Numbered from the stretch's first letter, positions 50,629 through 60,064 are shown. The stretch: DNA of 64,000 nucleotides from Flavobacteriales bacterium UBA4110 (GCA_002383165.1 DFXK01000011.1:179249-243248), one strand, 5' to 3'. A program made the numbers and translations. The notes: generated by a model from the letters alone, not told the origin.

Positions 50629-53208
50629 TTGGCAAAGAAAGAAACTCCGTTAATGACGCAATACAATACAATTAAGGCGAAATATCCTGATGCATTGTTA
50701 TTGTTCCGAGTAGGAGATTTCTACGAAACTTTCGGACAAGATGCAATAAAAACATCGCAGATTCTTGGGATTGTTCTCACCAAAAGAGCCAATGGCGAAG
50801 GTCATATCGAATTGGCCGGATTTCCGCATCATTCCGTAGATTCTTATTTGCCAAAGCTCGTAAGAGCCGGAATGCGCGTTGCAATTTGCGACCAATTGGA
50901 AGACCCAAAATCTGTCAAAGGAATTGTAAAACGTGGGGTTACAGAATTGGTGACGCCAGGTGTTACGTTCAACGACCAAGTTCTGACTTCTAAGAAAAAT
51001 AACTTCCTGCTTTCTCTTCATAAAGAAAAAGAAAAATACGGAATGGCGCTTGTGGATGTTTCTACCGGAGAATTTCTCGTGAGTGAAGGTAATCTTGAGA
51101 AATTACTTCACATTGTTCACACTTTTGACCCGAGCGAAATTATCTATCAAAGAACTTCTGAGATTCCGAATCAACTGAGAAATAAGAATGTTTTCAAGCT
51201 GGAAGATTGGGCGTTCAAATATCCTTATGCTTACGAAAAACTGACTTCGCATTTCAAAACACAATCTTTGAAAGGTTTTGGAATCGACGAGCATAAATTG
51301 GGAATTACTGCAGCAGGAGCTATTTTCGCTTATTTGGTTGAAGATACGCATCACGCACTTTTACAACACATTACGAGAATTCAAGTGATTCCGCAGGATG
51401 ATTATCTGATGATGGATAATTTTACTTTGAGAAATCTGGAAATTGTTTATTCGGCTAATCATCAAGGTAAATCACTTCTTGATATCATCGATAAAACGTC
51501 TACGCCAATGGGCGGAAGGTTATTGAGAAGACGTTTGATTCTTCCCTTGAAAAACATAGGCGATATCAACAGAAGATTGAATCTTATTGAGTTTCTAAAC
51601 AAAGAAGATTCTTTGAAATATGATATCAAAGATTTGTTGAAAGGCATTTCTGATTTGGATAGATTAATTGGAAAATTAGCTGCTGAAAAGATTTCACCGA
51701 AAGAATTAGGTTATCTCCGTCAAAGCATCATTAATATTAATGAAATCAGAAAACATCTTCTGAAATTTCCTGATGTTCTGGCTTGGATTGACCCTTTTAT
51801 TAATCTAGAGGAATTAATAGATTTCATCAAAAATCATCTGAATGACGAACTCCCAGTCAACATCAACAAAGGAAACGTCATCAAAGAAGGAATTTCGGAG
51901 GAACTTGACCACTTAAGAAATCTTCAAAGTAAAGGTCGTGGTTTCTTAGACGATATGTGTCAACGTGAAATCGAAAGAACTGGAATTACGAGTTTGAAAA
52001 TCGATTTCAATGGTGTTTTCGGCTATTATATCGAGGTTCGAAATACTCATAAAGACAAAGTTCCGGAAGATTGGATCAGAAAACAGACTTTGGTAAACGC
52101 AGAACGGTACATTACCGAAGAGCTGAAAGAATATGAAAATCAAATTCTTGGCGCCGAAGAAAAAATTGGAAAATTAGAATTGGAACTTTACAGAAATGTC
52201 TGTGAAAATGTTCTGATTTATATTGACCAATTGCAGGAAAATTCAAAACTGATTGGCGAATTGGATTGCGCAGTTGGTTTATCAGATTTGTCTGTCGAAG
52301 ATAATTACACCAAACCAATTCTAAATGATTCTTTCTCAATTGACATTCAGGAAGGGCGACATCCAATCATCGAAAAATCTTTACCGCTTGGTGAATCTTA
52401 CATTCCGAATGATGTTTTCTTAGACAAAGATTCTCAACAAATCATAATGGTAACCGGACCGAATATGGCCGGTAAATCCGCGATCCTGAGACAAACAGCG
52501 ATTATTGCTTTGCTGGCTCAAATCGGAAGTTTTGTTCCTGCGAAACACGCTGAAATTGGAACGCTTGACAAGATTTTCACAAGAGTTGGTGCAACGGATA
52601 ATTTGTCTGCCGGCGAATCGACTTTTATGGTGGAAATGAATGAAGCTGCGAATATTCTTAACAATATCTCAGACAGAAGTTTGATTTTGCTGGACGAAAT
52701 CGGACGTGGAACATCTACTTACGATGGCGTTTCTATTGCTTGGGCCATTGCAGAATATCTTCACCAACATCCGACACAACCAAAAACTTTGTTTGCAACG
52801 CATTATCACGAACTGAACGAAATGTCGGTCAACTTTGAGAGAATCAAGAACTTCCACGTCTCCATTCAAGAATTGAAAGGCAATATTATCTTTCTTAGAA
52901 AACTGATTTCCGGAGGAAGTGAACATAGTTTTGGTATTCACGTGGCGAAGTTGGCCGGAATGCCTTCGAAAGTGGTGAATCGCGCTAATGAAATTCTTAA
53001 AACTCTTGAATCTAGCAGAACAACACAGGATTCCGGAGAGAAAATAAAACGTGTGACCGAAGAAAACCTTCAGCTTTCATTTTTCCAGTTGGATGATCCG
53101 GTTCTTGAAAATATCCGCGAAGAATTGACAAAAATCGACATCAATACATTGACACCAATTGAAGCTTTGATGAAACTTAATGCAATTATAAAGATGATCG
53201 GGAAATAA
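50629..53208 (+). CDS. mutS: DNA mismatch repair protein MutS
   Basis: An 859-residue mismatch-recognition ATPase starting at TTG 50629. The Phe-x-Glu reading motif is F31-Y32-E33 in LFRVGDFYETFGQDA. The connector and lever follow, and the ATPase shows Walker A GPNMAGKS with VTGPNMAGKSAILRQ, then ADNLSAGESTFMVEMNE, the Walker B SLILLDEIGRGTSTYDG and ATHYHELNE. The C-terminal HVAKLAGMPSKVVNRANEIL and SFFQLDD segment match the clamp end and the short C-terminal tail. Length is typical. It stands alone on the plus strand. Confidence 0.98.
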   Translation: MAKKETPLMTQYNTIKAKYPDALLLFRVGDFYETFGQDAIKTSQILGIVLTKRANGEGHIELAGFPHHSVDSYLPKLVRAGMRVAICDQLEDPKSVKGIVKRGVTELVTPGVTFNDQVLTSKKNNFLLSLHKEKEKYGMALVDVSTGEFLVSEGNLEKLLHIVHTFDPSEIIYQRTSEIPNQLRNKNVFKLEDWAFKYPYAYEKLTSHFKTQSLKGFGIDEHKLGITAAGAIFAYLVEDTHHALLQHITRIQVIPQDDYLMMDNFTLRNLEIVYSANHQGKSLLDIIDKTSTPMGGRLLRRRLILPLKNIGDINRRLNLIEFLNKEDSLKYDIKDLLKGISDLDRLIGKLAAEKISPKELGYLRQSIININEIRKHLLKFPDVLAWIDPFINLEELIDFIKNHLNDELPVNINKGNVIKEGISEELDHLRNLQSKGRGFLDDMCQREIERTGITSLKIDFNGVFGYYIEVRNTHKDKVPEDWIRKQTLVNAERYITEELKEYENQILGAEEKIGKLELELYRNVCENVLIYIDQLQENSKLIGELDCAVGLSDLSVEDNYTKPILNDSFSIDIQEGRHPIIEKSLPLGESYIPNDVFLDKDSQQIIMVTGPNMAGKSAILRQTAIIALLAQIGSFVPAKHAEIGTLDKIFTRVGATDNLSAGESTFMVEMNEAANILNNISDRSLILLDEIGRGTSTYDGVSIAWAIAEYLHQHPTQPKTLFATHYHELNEMSVNFERIKNFHVSIQELKGNIIFLRKLISGGSEHSFGIHVAKLAGMPSKVVNRANEILKTLESSRTTQDSGEKIKRVTEENLQLSFFQLDDPVLENIREELTKIDINTLTPIEALMKLNAIIKMIGK

Positions 53209-53385
53209 CTATTTTACACCGACTGTATCTACCTTTTTATCTGTAGAAAGCGCAGCAGAATCTACACCTTTGTTTCTCATATGTTCTGCACTGTGATCGG
53301 CTTTTCTTTTATCTCTTTTGTCTTTATCCGGTACACAACTGACGATAAGTGATGATAATATTCCGATAAACAATAGATTTTTCAT
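53209..53385 (-). CDS. Small hypothetical lipoprotein
   Basis: A 58-residue exported lipoprotein I translated by hand: MKNLLFIGILSSLIVSC is a signal peptide with lipobox IVSC and cysteine at 17. The mature part is polar (DKDKRDKRKADHSAEHMRN). The stop sits at the base after the mutS stop on the other strand. It is one of several small lipoproteins in this region. No family recognised. Confidence 0.72.
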   Translation of the reverse strand: MKNLLFIGILSSLIVSCVPDKDKRDKRKADHSAEHMRNKGVDSAALSTDKKVDTVGVK

Positions 53386-53530
53386 AATAGTCAGATTTGG
53401 TTACAGTTTCCTTTTCAAAAATCAAACCGAAATTGTCATCAATTAAAATTCACTGTTGGAGTAACTTTTTTAATAAAAAAAATCGAAGTAATAATTGCCA
53501 CGATTTTCTGTTTTAGTTAAAAACAATGCT

Positions 53531-53956
53531 GTGAAAATTAATTTTAAATTCTATTACAAAAGCTTTCTGATTGCTATTTTCATCTTCGTAGTAGAAGTTC
53601 TGATTGCTACAGAACTTAAAAACATCTTCTTCGTAAGAGCTTATTTGGGTGATGTTTTCGTTGTAATGTTGATGTATTATTTCATCAAAGCATTTTTCGA
53701 TTTCAATCCAACAAAATTGATTGTCGGGATTTTCATTTTTTCCTGCCTGATTGAGTTTGCCCAATATTTTCACTTCGGAGAATTATTGGGTTTCAAAGAC
53801 AATCGCATTGTCATGATTATGCTTGGCAACTCATTCAGCTGGATTGATATTCTCTGTTATTTTGCGGGCTGTGCAGTGATTTTTTTGTTTATCATATTAG
53901 ATGGGAATAAAGATTACAGCAGCAAGAGCAGCAACACCAATAATCACGGAAGATAA
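53531..53956 (+). CDS. DUF2809 membrane protein
   Basis: About 141 residues from the GTG at 53531. A TTG at 53495 in frame is an alternative start, but the hydrophobic plan begins naturally at KINFKFYYKSFLIAIFIFV. Four hydrophobic segments span residues 10-30, 35-55, 60-80 and 110-135. Conserved DUF2809 features are RAYLGDVFVVMLMYYFIKAF and FDFNPTKLIVGIFIFSCLIEFAQYF. Function is unknown. Its 3' end overlaps the convergent lipoprotein gene by 60 bases. Confidence 0.8.
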   Translation: MKINFKFYYKSFLIAIFIFVVEVLIATELKNIFFVRAYLGDVFVVMLMYYFIKAFFDFNPTKLIVGIFIFSCLIEFAQYFHFGELLGFKDNRIVMIMLGNSFSWIDILCYFAGCAVIFLFIILDGNKDYSSKSSNTNNHGR

Positions 53957-54229
53957 AATATCAGGCTTTTTGATTTCGCGTACATCACTTCTCGGGATTT
54001 CTACAACAGTACCAGATTTATCTTTTCCATATATTTTATCAGCATCTACTTTTATGATTTGCAGTTTTTGATTTTTAGCATCATTAGTCTGTATGGTGTA
54101 GGTTTTATAAAGCTCTAATGTATTGTCATTCATTGGTTTGTTAGGACTCACCACTCTTGTTTGGCAAGAAATTATCAATGCAAACAATGATAAGGTAAAT
54201 AATTTGAATATAATTTTAGGATATTTCAT
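53897..54229 (-). CDS. Hypothetical lipoprotein (related to 49.97-kb lipoprotein)
   Basis: A 110-residue lipoprotein with lipobox IISC, cysteine at residue 22. The body has LELYKTYTIQTNDAKNQKLQIIKVDADKIYGKDKSGTVVEIPRSDVREIKKPD and then a hydrophobic C-terminus (LSSVIIGVAALAAVIFIPI). Order (lipobox, beta-rich core ending in a basic motif, C-terminal hydrophobic helix) parallels the lipoprotein at 49971-50462. Overlap with DUF2809 on the other strand is 60 bases. Confidence 0.78.
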   Translation of the reverse strand: MKYPKIIFKLFTLSLFALIISCQTRVVSPNKPMNDNTLELYKTYTIQTNDAKNQKLQIIKVDADKIYGKDKSGTVVEIPRSDVREIKKPDILSSVIIGVAALAAVIFIPI

Positions 54230-54266
54230 TATGGATAAAATAGTTTTGTCAAATTTAGCTAAATTT

Positions 54267-55484
54267 TCACGAATTGGTATTAAGTTTTTGAGAAATTAAC
54301 CAAGCTTCACTCCAGCAGGCTTGAAAATTAAAGCCGCCTGTAATTGCATCAATATTAAGAACTTCTCCGCAAATATAAAAATTTGGTAAGAGTTTGGATT
54401 CCATATTTTTAAAATCCACTTCCCGCAGGTCTACACCGCCGGCAGTTACAAACTCATCTTTATAAATAGATTTTCCGGTTACTTGCATTTTTTTTCTGCA
54501 CAGAGCTTCCAATATCGCATTCAACTCTTTTGCGGACATATTAGCAATCTGCTTTTCCGGATTGATATTGCAGATCTCTAGAACCTTATTCCAAAATCGG
54601 TTGGTTACGTTAAATATTTTAGATTGCCCGATAGATTTTTTAGGATTTTGTGTCTTGAAAGTTTTTAAAAGGTTTTCAGCCTCAGAAATTGGTATTGAAA
54701 TAAAATTTACCTCGATTTCAAATTGGTATTTTAACTCAGCCAATGTTCTTGCTTCCCAAGCAGAAATTTTGAGTACAGCTGGCCCGGAAAGTCCCCAATG
54801 TGTTATCAAAAGTGGACCTGATTCTGCTGTTTTCAGGCTAGGAATTTGGATTTCGGCGTTTTCAAAACTAGTTCCGGGAAGATCCTTCAATAAGTCATCT
54901 TTAATGTTGAATGTGAATAGTGACGGAACAGACTCTATAATTTTATGACCAAGTTTTTCAATCATTTTTAAAGATTTAGGTGCGCTTCCCGTGGAATAAA
55001 TGATAATGTCTGCAAGGAAATCGCCTTGCTTGGTTTTAACCAGATAATTATTGTCTTGGTTGATGATCTCCGAAACCGAAATCTGGGTTTTTATTTCAAA
55101 TTTTTTTCCAAGCACTTCTTTAGTCATTGCATTGATAATGCTTTGTGAAGAGTCCGAAACCGGAAATACCCGGTTGTCTTTTTCGATTTTTAAGGGAACA
55201 TTTCGGGATTCGAACCAATTCATTGTATCGCCCGGCTGGAACTTTGTAAAAACACTGAGTAGCTCTTTGCTCCCTCTCGGATAGAAACTGGTGAGCTCTC
55301 TCGGATCAAAGCATGCGTGGGTGACATTACAACGTCCACCGCCGGATATTTTTACCTTTTGCAGTACGTCCGAATTCTGCTCTAGGATAGAAACTTCATA
55401 TTTGTCCTCATCCAGATTTGCAGCGGCAAAAAAACCAGAAGCGCCGCCGCCAATGATAATTATTTTCTTTTTTTTAAAATCCAT
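54267..55484 (-). CDS. HI0933-family NAD(P)/FAD-dependent oxidoreductase
   Basis: A 405-residue flavoprotein of the HI0933/YhiN family. The FAD motif IIGGGASGFFAAANL lies near residue 11, followed by KISGGGRCNVTHACFDPRE and the GSAPKSLKMI dinucleotide segment. The C-terminal FVTAGGVDLREVDFKNMESKLLPNFYICGEVLNIDAITGGFNFQACWSEAWL is the family signature. Members are poorly characterised and some act in reductive metabolism. Length is typical. Confidence 0.92.
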   Translation of the reverse strand: MDFKKKKIIIIGGGASGFFAAANLDEDKYEVSILEQNSDVLQKVKISGGGRCNVTHACFDPRELTSFYPRGSKELLSVFTKFQPGDTMNWFESRNVPLKIEKDNRVFPVSDSSQSIINAMTKEVLGKKFEIKTQISVSEIINQDNNYLVKTKQGDFLADIIIYSTGSAPKSLKMIEKLGHKIIESVPSLFTFNIKDDLLKDLPGTSFENAEIQIPSLKTAESGPLLITHWGLSGPAVLKISAWEARTLAELKYQFEIEVNFISIPISEAENLLKTFKTQNPKKSIGQSKIFNVTNRFWNKVLEICNINPEKQIANMSAKELNAILEALCRKKMQVTGKSIYKDEFVTAGGVDLREVDFKNMESKLLPNFYICGEVLNIDAITGGFNFQACWSEAWLISQKLNTNS

Positions 55485-55523
55485 TATTGCAAAATTACAT
55501 TTTTAATATCCACCTCAAATGGT

Positions 55524-55531
55524 TAATTTTG
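55524..55531 (+). promoter_or_regulatory. Putative -7 element (TAATTTTG) before the thioesterase
   Basis: TAATTTTG matches TAnnTTTG and ends 22 bases before the ATG at 55554. Confidence 0.4.
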
Positions 55532-55553
55532 AACAATCATAAAATTAAAAAAA

Positions 55554-56048
55554 ATGTCTGTTTATTATCATAAATTTGAAGTGAGATGGAGTGATATCGA
55601 TGCGAATCGTCATCTTGGAAACTCAACCTATGTGGATTATTGCTCACAAACTAGAATGGCTTTCCTAAACAAAAACAAAATTGGACTAACCCAACTGAAC
55701 CGCTGGGGCGTGGGCCCTGTTATGTTGCACGAGCGCTACTCATTCTTCAAGGAAATCTATGCAGACCAGACAGTTTTTGTTGGCTTGGAGGTGTCTGCAA
55801 TCTCGGAAGACGGATCTATTTATCAGTTTGTGCATAAATTTTATCTGCCAGACGGGACACATTGTGCAACAGCCGAAGCTACGGGTGTCTGGATAGATAT
55901 GATGCTCAGAAAAACCACAACACCGCCTGAAGACATTATGGAAGTAATGAACGAATATAAATCAGCGAATGTACAAATCATTTCAAAAGAATTCCTGAAG
56001 ACTCTACCTTTCCGTCCGGAAAACATTGATTCTGAAATTTTTAAATAA
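55554..56048 (+). CDS. Acyl-CoA thioesterase (hotdog fold)
   Basis: A 164-residue 4HBT-type hotdog protein. FEVRWSDIDANRHLGNSTYVDYCSQTRMAFL carries the catalytic Asp region (DxxxHLxN), and VGPVMLHERYSFFKEIYADQTVFVGLEVSAISEDG is the second strand set. Such enzymes hydrolyse acyl-CoA thioesters; the chain-length preference cannot be read. A divergent HI0933 gene lies upstream and thiL follows. Confidence 0.9.
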   Translation: MSVYYHKFEVRWSDIDANRHLGNSTYVDYCSQTRMAFLNKNKIGLTQLNRWGVGPVMLHERYSFFKEIYADQTVFVGLEVSAISEDGSIYQFVHKFYLPDGTHCATAEATGVWIDMMLRKTTTPPEDIMEVMNEYKSANVQIISKEFLKTLPFRPENIDSEIFK

Positions 56049-56119
56049 ATATTAATAGTAATTGAGAGCGATTTCGATTGTTTTTAATCGTTTATAATTA
56101 ATCAAATATCATTTATTAA

Positions 56120-57172
56120 ATGCTAGAAGATAAATCACAAAACCTAACGCCGATAGCAAAACTTGGAGAGTTCGGGTTAATAAAACATCTAACGCAACAT
56201 TTTCAGATTATACAGGATTCTACAAAAATTTCGGTTGGTGATGATGCCGCAGTTATAGACCCAGGAAATAAAAAAGTGGTAATTTCCACAGATATGCTTG
56301 CGGAAGGAGTTCATTTCAATCTCGGATACGTCCCGCTAAAACATTTAGGATATAAAGCCGTTGTAGTAAACCTGAGTGATATTGCCGCAATGAACGCTGT
56401 TCCTACTCAAATATTAGTTTCAGTTGCGGTTTCCAACCGTTTTCCTGTAGAAGCACTTGAAGAGATTTATTCGGGTATTGCTTTAGCATGTAATCGGTAT
56501 AAAGTAGACTTAATTGGTGGAGATACAACTAGTTCCAATGCCGGTTTGGTACTAAGTATAACGGCTATTGGTCTGGCAGACGAAGATAAAACTACAAGAA
56601 GAAATGGCGCAAAACCAAATGATCTTTTGGTGGTAACCGGAGATCTTGGTGGTGCATATCTAGGACTTCAAATTTTGGAAAGAGAACATTCTGTTTATTT
56701 GGCAAACCCCAATATGCAACCAGAAATGGCAGGTTACGATTACATCCTTGAAAGACAACTAAAGCCAGAAGCAAGAACCGATATCAAGAAAAAATTGGAA
56801 GAGTTGGATATTTTGCCAACATCTATGATCGATGTTTCGGATGGTCTGGCATCAGAGATACTTCATTTGTCGGATCAGTCTGGTGTTGGATTTCATTTGT
56901 ATGAAGAAAAAGTTCCAATGGACAGTGTTACTATTTCTACTGCAGAAGAACTGAATCTTAATCCCGCAATGGCTGCTTTAAACGGAGGTGAAGATTATGA
57001 ATTGCTTTTTACAATTAGCCCCAATGACTTTGATAAAATAAGAAATCACCCAGATTTTACCATCATTGGTCATGCGATAGAAACCAAAGATAATTATCTG
57101 ATAGCAAGAGGATCTAATCAGCTGATCCCTCTCACGGCGCAGGGTTGGGATGCTTTTCTTAACAAAGAATAA
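56120..57172 (+). CDS. thiL: Thiamine-monophosphate kinase
   Basis: A 350-residue kinase of the PurM/ThiL fold that makes thiamine diphosphate. GDDAAVIDPGNKKVVISTDMLAEGVHFNLGYVPLKHLGYKAVVVNLSDIAAMNAVPTQ is the conserved nucleotide region, and VDLIGGDTTSSNAGLVLSITAIG, VTGDLGGAYLGLQILE, IDVSDGLASEILHLSDQSGVGF and LNGGEDYELLFTI follow in order. Length fits the family. It starts 71 bases after the thioesterase gene on the same strand. Confidence 0.96.
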   Translation: MLEDKSQNLTPIAKLGEFGLIKHLTQHFQIIQDSTKISVGDDAAVIDPGNKKVVISTDMLAEGVHFNLGYVPLKHLGYKAVVVNLSDIAAMNAVPTQILVSVAVSNRFPVEALEEIYSGIALACNRYKVDLIGGDTTSSNAGLVLSITAIGLADEDKTTRRNGAKPNDLLVVTGDLGGAYLGLQILEREHSVYLANPNMQPEMAGYDYILERQLKPEARTDIKKKLEELDILPTSMIDVSDGLASEILHLSDQSGVGFHLYEEKVPMDSVTISTAEELNLNPAMAALNGGEDYELLFTISPNDFDKIRNHPDFTIIGHAIETKDNYLIARGSNQLIPLTAQGWDAFLNKE

Positions 57173-57218
57173 TTTTTGGAATAAAAGTTGTAAAAAACAA
57201 ATAAATTTAGAATAAACG

Positions 57219-58025
57219 ATGAAAATCCTTAAAATTTCTTCTTATGTTTTGGGAGCATTAGGGCTTGTAGCCTGTGTTACCAACCCGATAACTGGTAGAT
57301 CTTCTATACAGATTGCCAATGATTCCGAGATTGCTACTGCAGCAGCATCAGAATACAGAACAACTCTATCTAACGCAAAAGTAATTACAGGCACAGCAGA
57401 TGCAAACCGGATTAAAAATGTGGGAGCCAGAATTAAAAACGCTGCATACTCCTATTATAAAAGCATAGGTCGTGAATCTGCACTATCAGGTTACAATTGG
57501 GAATTTAATTTAATTCAAGATTCTCAGTTGAATGCGTGGTGTATGCCTGGCGGTAAAGTTGCATTTTATACCGGGATAATGCCTGTCTGTAAAGATGATA
57601 ATGGTGTGGCAGTAGTGATGGGACATGAAGTTTCCCACGCGTTAGCTGGTCATGGAAATGAGAGAATTTCCCAAGCCATGTTAGCTCAATATGGTGGAAG
57701 CCTTCTTGGAGGGACAATGTCTAACAGTCAGTGGGCTGGTGTTTTCGAAAAAGTGTATCCGATTGGAGCGCAAGTAGGTCTTCTAGCTTATGGGAGAAAA
57801 CAAGAGTCTGAGGCAGATGAAATGGGTCTTCAGATAATGGCTATGGCTGGTTATGATCCTAGAACTGCAGTTTCTTTCTGGCAGAGAATGGAAGCTTCTT
57901 CTACAGGAACCAGACAACCAGAATTTTTATCTACCCACCCGAGTCCTGCTAATAGAATCGCTGATTTGAATGCCGATATGCCCAAAGCTTTGCAATATTA
58001 CAAAGCGGCAGGTGGTAAACTTTAA
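57219..58025 (+). CDS. M48 family metallopeptidase lipoprotein
   Basis: A 268-residue exported peptidase. The lipobox is LVAC with the cysteine at 19, so it is likely anchored in a membrane from the periplasm. The zinc motif HExxH is GHEVSHALAGH with His136, Glu137 and His140, and the third ligand region is KQESEADEMGLQIMAMAGYDP near 194-216. The ending PSPANRIADLNADMPKALQYY matches the LoiP/YggG group, which acts in protein quality control of the envelope. A small membrane protein gene follows 31 bases later. Confidence 0.93.
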   Translation: MKILKISSYVLGALGLVACVTNPITGRSSIQIANDSEIATAAASEYRTTLSNAKVITGTADANRIKNVGARIKNAAYSYYKSIGRESALSGYNWEFNLIQDSQLNAWCMPGGKVAFYTGIMPVCKDDNGVAVVMGHEVSHALAGHGNERISQAMLAQYGGSLLGGTMSNSQWAGVFEKVYPIGAQVGLLAYGRKQESEADEMGLQIMAMAGYDPRTAVSFWQRMEASSTGTRQPEFLSTHPSPANRIADLNADMPKALQYYKAAGGKL

Positions 58026-58056
58026 GCTTTTTTCTTAATTAAAAAAAAACACAATT

Positions 58057-58326
58057 ATGAAAAGTTTAATAATTATAGGCATTATTTTATTCGGTTTGGG
58101 AGGTCTTCTTTTTTACCTGAATGATATGGCGGTAGATCTCCGTGTGGTTTATGGATCGCTTTGTGGGATAGGCATCGGTCTTATCATAGGTGGACTAGTA
58201 GGATATATTAGCAAAGGCAGTGCTGTAAAAGAGGCTCAGATCAGACGTGAATTAAAGCAACTTCAGCAGGAGAAAGCTGAACTTGAAAAACAAAAACTGC
58301 AAACCGATATAAACAGGACTTACTAA
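58057..58326 (+). CDS. Hypothetical membrane protein with coiled-coil tail
   Basis: An 89-residue protein with two membrane helices (residues 3-21 and 33-53, rich in Gly) and a charged helical tail (VKEAQIRRELKQLQQEKAELEKQKLQTD) that probably forms a coiled coil. It starts 31 bases after the M48 lipoprotein and may be co-transcribed. No function known. Confidence 0.75.
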   Translation: MKSLIIIGIILFGLGGLLFYLNDMAVDLRVVYGSLCGIGIGLIIGGLVGYISKGSAVKEAQIRRELKQLQQEKAELEKQKLQTDINRTY

Positions 58327-58331
58327 AAATA

Positions 58332-59177
58332 CTATAAGTTTTTTATAAATTGTCCTGGCGTAGTGTTTGTATATTTTTTGAAAATCTTATTAAAATAAGT
58401 AATATTATTAAAACCTGTAGCATAGCAGCTTTCTGCTATGCTTTTTTCTTGAGAAAGCAATATGCAAGCTTTATCTATTCTGTACCTGTTTACAAACTCT
58501 ACAAATGTAAGCGATGTGGCTTTTTTAAAAAAATTACAAAAGGCGGGTTTCGTTAGGTTAGCTAGATCAGCAGCCTGCATGATGTCAATTTCGTTTCGGT
58601 AACCGTTTTCTACGTATGTAAATACAGCCTCCAACCGATTTCTATTTCTAGATACGATAGTGTAAGGCATCACTTCGGTATTCATTAATTGAAAATCTTC
58701 TGTTTTGGATAGTTCAAAAAGGATTTCTAAAAGAAGCAAGTACCTTTTATAACCCTCAGATTCAGCTATCAATTCAAGTTTTGGAATGAGTTGTTTTTTT
58801 ACTTGTGAGGAAAAAAGCACGCCGTACCTTGATATTTCCAACAGCTTTCTCACAGCATTAGTGTCTGGTTCTCCCTCTGGTAGGGAAAGGATGTCTTCCT
58901 TGAACTGTATTACGATTTCTTCGTGCGGATCTGTAGCATTGAGCCCAAAACCAGAATGGGGAATATTAGAGCCTATTAGAGCCAGTGCTCCGTCTTCAAA
59001 ATGGCTTTTATGATAGCCTACGTGTCTTGTTCCTTTTCCATGAAAAACGCAAACGATCTCAATCTCAGAATGATAATGATATTGCCAATTGAGTTCAGAA
59101 ATTGGAACTCCTTTGATATGCAGCACACGAAAAGAACTATTTTCGTCTGGTGAAATATGTTCGAGTATAACCTTCAT
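58332..59177 (-). CDS. AraC family transcriptional regulator
   Basis: A 281-residue regulator with an N-terminal cupin-like sensing domain (WQYHYHSEIEIVCVFHGKGTRHVGYHKSHFEDGALALIGSNIPHS) and a C-terminal AraC double helix-turn-helix. The first DNA helix contains DIMQAADLANLTKPAFCNFFKKATSLTFVEFVNRYRIDKACILLS, and the second SIAESCYATGFNNITYFNKIFKKYTNTTPGQF. The inducer is unknown, and the nearest genes give no clear target. It is convergent with the small membrane protein gene. Confidence 0.93.
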   Translation of the reverse strand: MKVILEHISPDENSSFRVLHIKGVPISELNWQYHYHSEIEIVCVFHGKGTRHVGYHKSHFEDGALALIGSNIPHSGFGLNATDPHEEIVIQFKEDILSLPEGEPDTNAVRKLLEISRYGVLFSSQVKKQLIPKLELIAESEGYKRYLLLLEILFELSKTEDFQLMNTEVMPYTIVSRNRNRLEAVFTYVENGYRNEIDIMQAADLANLTKPAFCNFFKKATSLTFVEFVNRYRIDKACILLSQEKSIAESCYATGFNNITYFNKIFKKYTNTTPGQFIKNL

Positions 59178-59345
59178 TCAAGTTAATGTTCTTTAAAAAC
59201 AAAAATAAAGAAAACATGTTAATATTGTTCAATTTTTTGTTTATTATGTTAAACAATTGTTGAATAAAAGCGTATATTTTCGTATTACAAAAATGATTTC
59301 TTAAAAGAATGTAATTTTTGTGAATTTTTAAGGTCTATATATGAA

Positions 59346-59373
59346 GAAGGCTGGAAAGTAATTTCCAGCCTTC
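59346..59373. terminator. Perfect hairpin downstream of the 59.4-kb barrel gene
   Basis: A 12-pair stem (GAAGGCTGGAAA with TTTCCAGCCTTC) with a GTAA loop lies right after the minus-strand stop at 59394. The following T content on that strand is modest, so termination is likely but not certain. Confidence 0.6.
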
Positions 59374-59393
59374 TCATATTTTCAGAATTGTAA

Positions 59394-60038
59394 TTATTTG
59401 AAATTATATCCGATACCGAGGATAAACATACTTGGTCTGTTATCATATCTAATTTCTGTCTCACTTCCTGCAACTCCTGCGCCTGCATTGATGAATTTTC
59501 TAGAATCTTTAGAAAAAGCTCCTTCATATCTTGCATTGACAACAAACTTAGACAACGTTGCTTGCGCTCCAAATTGATATCCTACAGTAAATTCTTTAGT
59601 TCCATTTTCCTTGAAGTCTCCAAAAGTATTGTCTTTTGATAAATTATATGAAGCAACTGGTCCTACAAAAGCAGCTAATTTTCCAAGTAAAAAGTTATGT
59701 CCAACTAAAACAGGAACATCAATTCTATTGCTTTTGGCTTCTAGTTCTACATCGCCAGTAGTTTCTACCGTATTTTTGAAAGATGTGTAATACACTTCTG
59801 GCATTACAAACCACCCACTTGCAGGTAAATCTACTTTAAAAGCCAATCCAACATTGAATCCTGTTGCATTATCACCTTTTGAATCAACAGCGGTATTAAC
59901 AGCGCCTTTAAAATTTTCCCAGCTTGCAGATGAAGTGTTTATTAAAGCATTGGTTCTCAATCCTACAGTAACTTGTGAATAAGCCATCATTCCTAGGAAT
60001 AAGGTCATTGCACTGATCAGTTTTTTATTCATTTTCAA
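59394..60038 (-). CDS. Outer membrane beta-barrel (porin-like) protein
   Basis: A 214-residue exported protein. The signal peptide is MKMNKKLISAMTLFLGMMAYSQ. The mature chain alternates hydrophobic residues as in outer-membrane barrels (FNVGLAFKVDLPASGWFVMPEVYYTSFKNTVET, KLAAFVGPVASYNLSK, FTVGYQFGAQATLSKFVVNARYEGAF) and ends with the aromatic FILGIGYNFK, a barrel signal. The PPorin/OmpA-like family is common in Bacteroidota with unknown substrates. Confidence 0.88.
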   Translation of the reverse strand: MKMNKKLISAMTLFLGMMAYSQVTVGLRTNALINTSSASWENFKGAVNTAVDSKGDNATGFNVGLAFKVDLPASGWFVMPEVYYTSFKNTVETTGDVELEAKSNRIDVPVLVGHNFLLGKLAAFVGPVASYNLSKDNTFGDFKENGTKEFTVGYQFGAQATLSKFVVNARYEGAFSKDSRKFINAGAGVAGSETEIRYDNRPSMFILGIGYNFK

Positions 60039-60064
60039 TTGATTTTAATTTAAAATTAGTGAAT

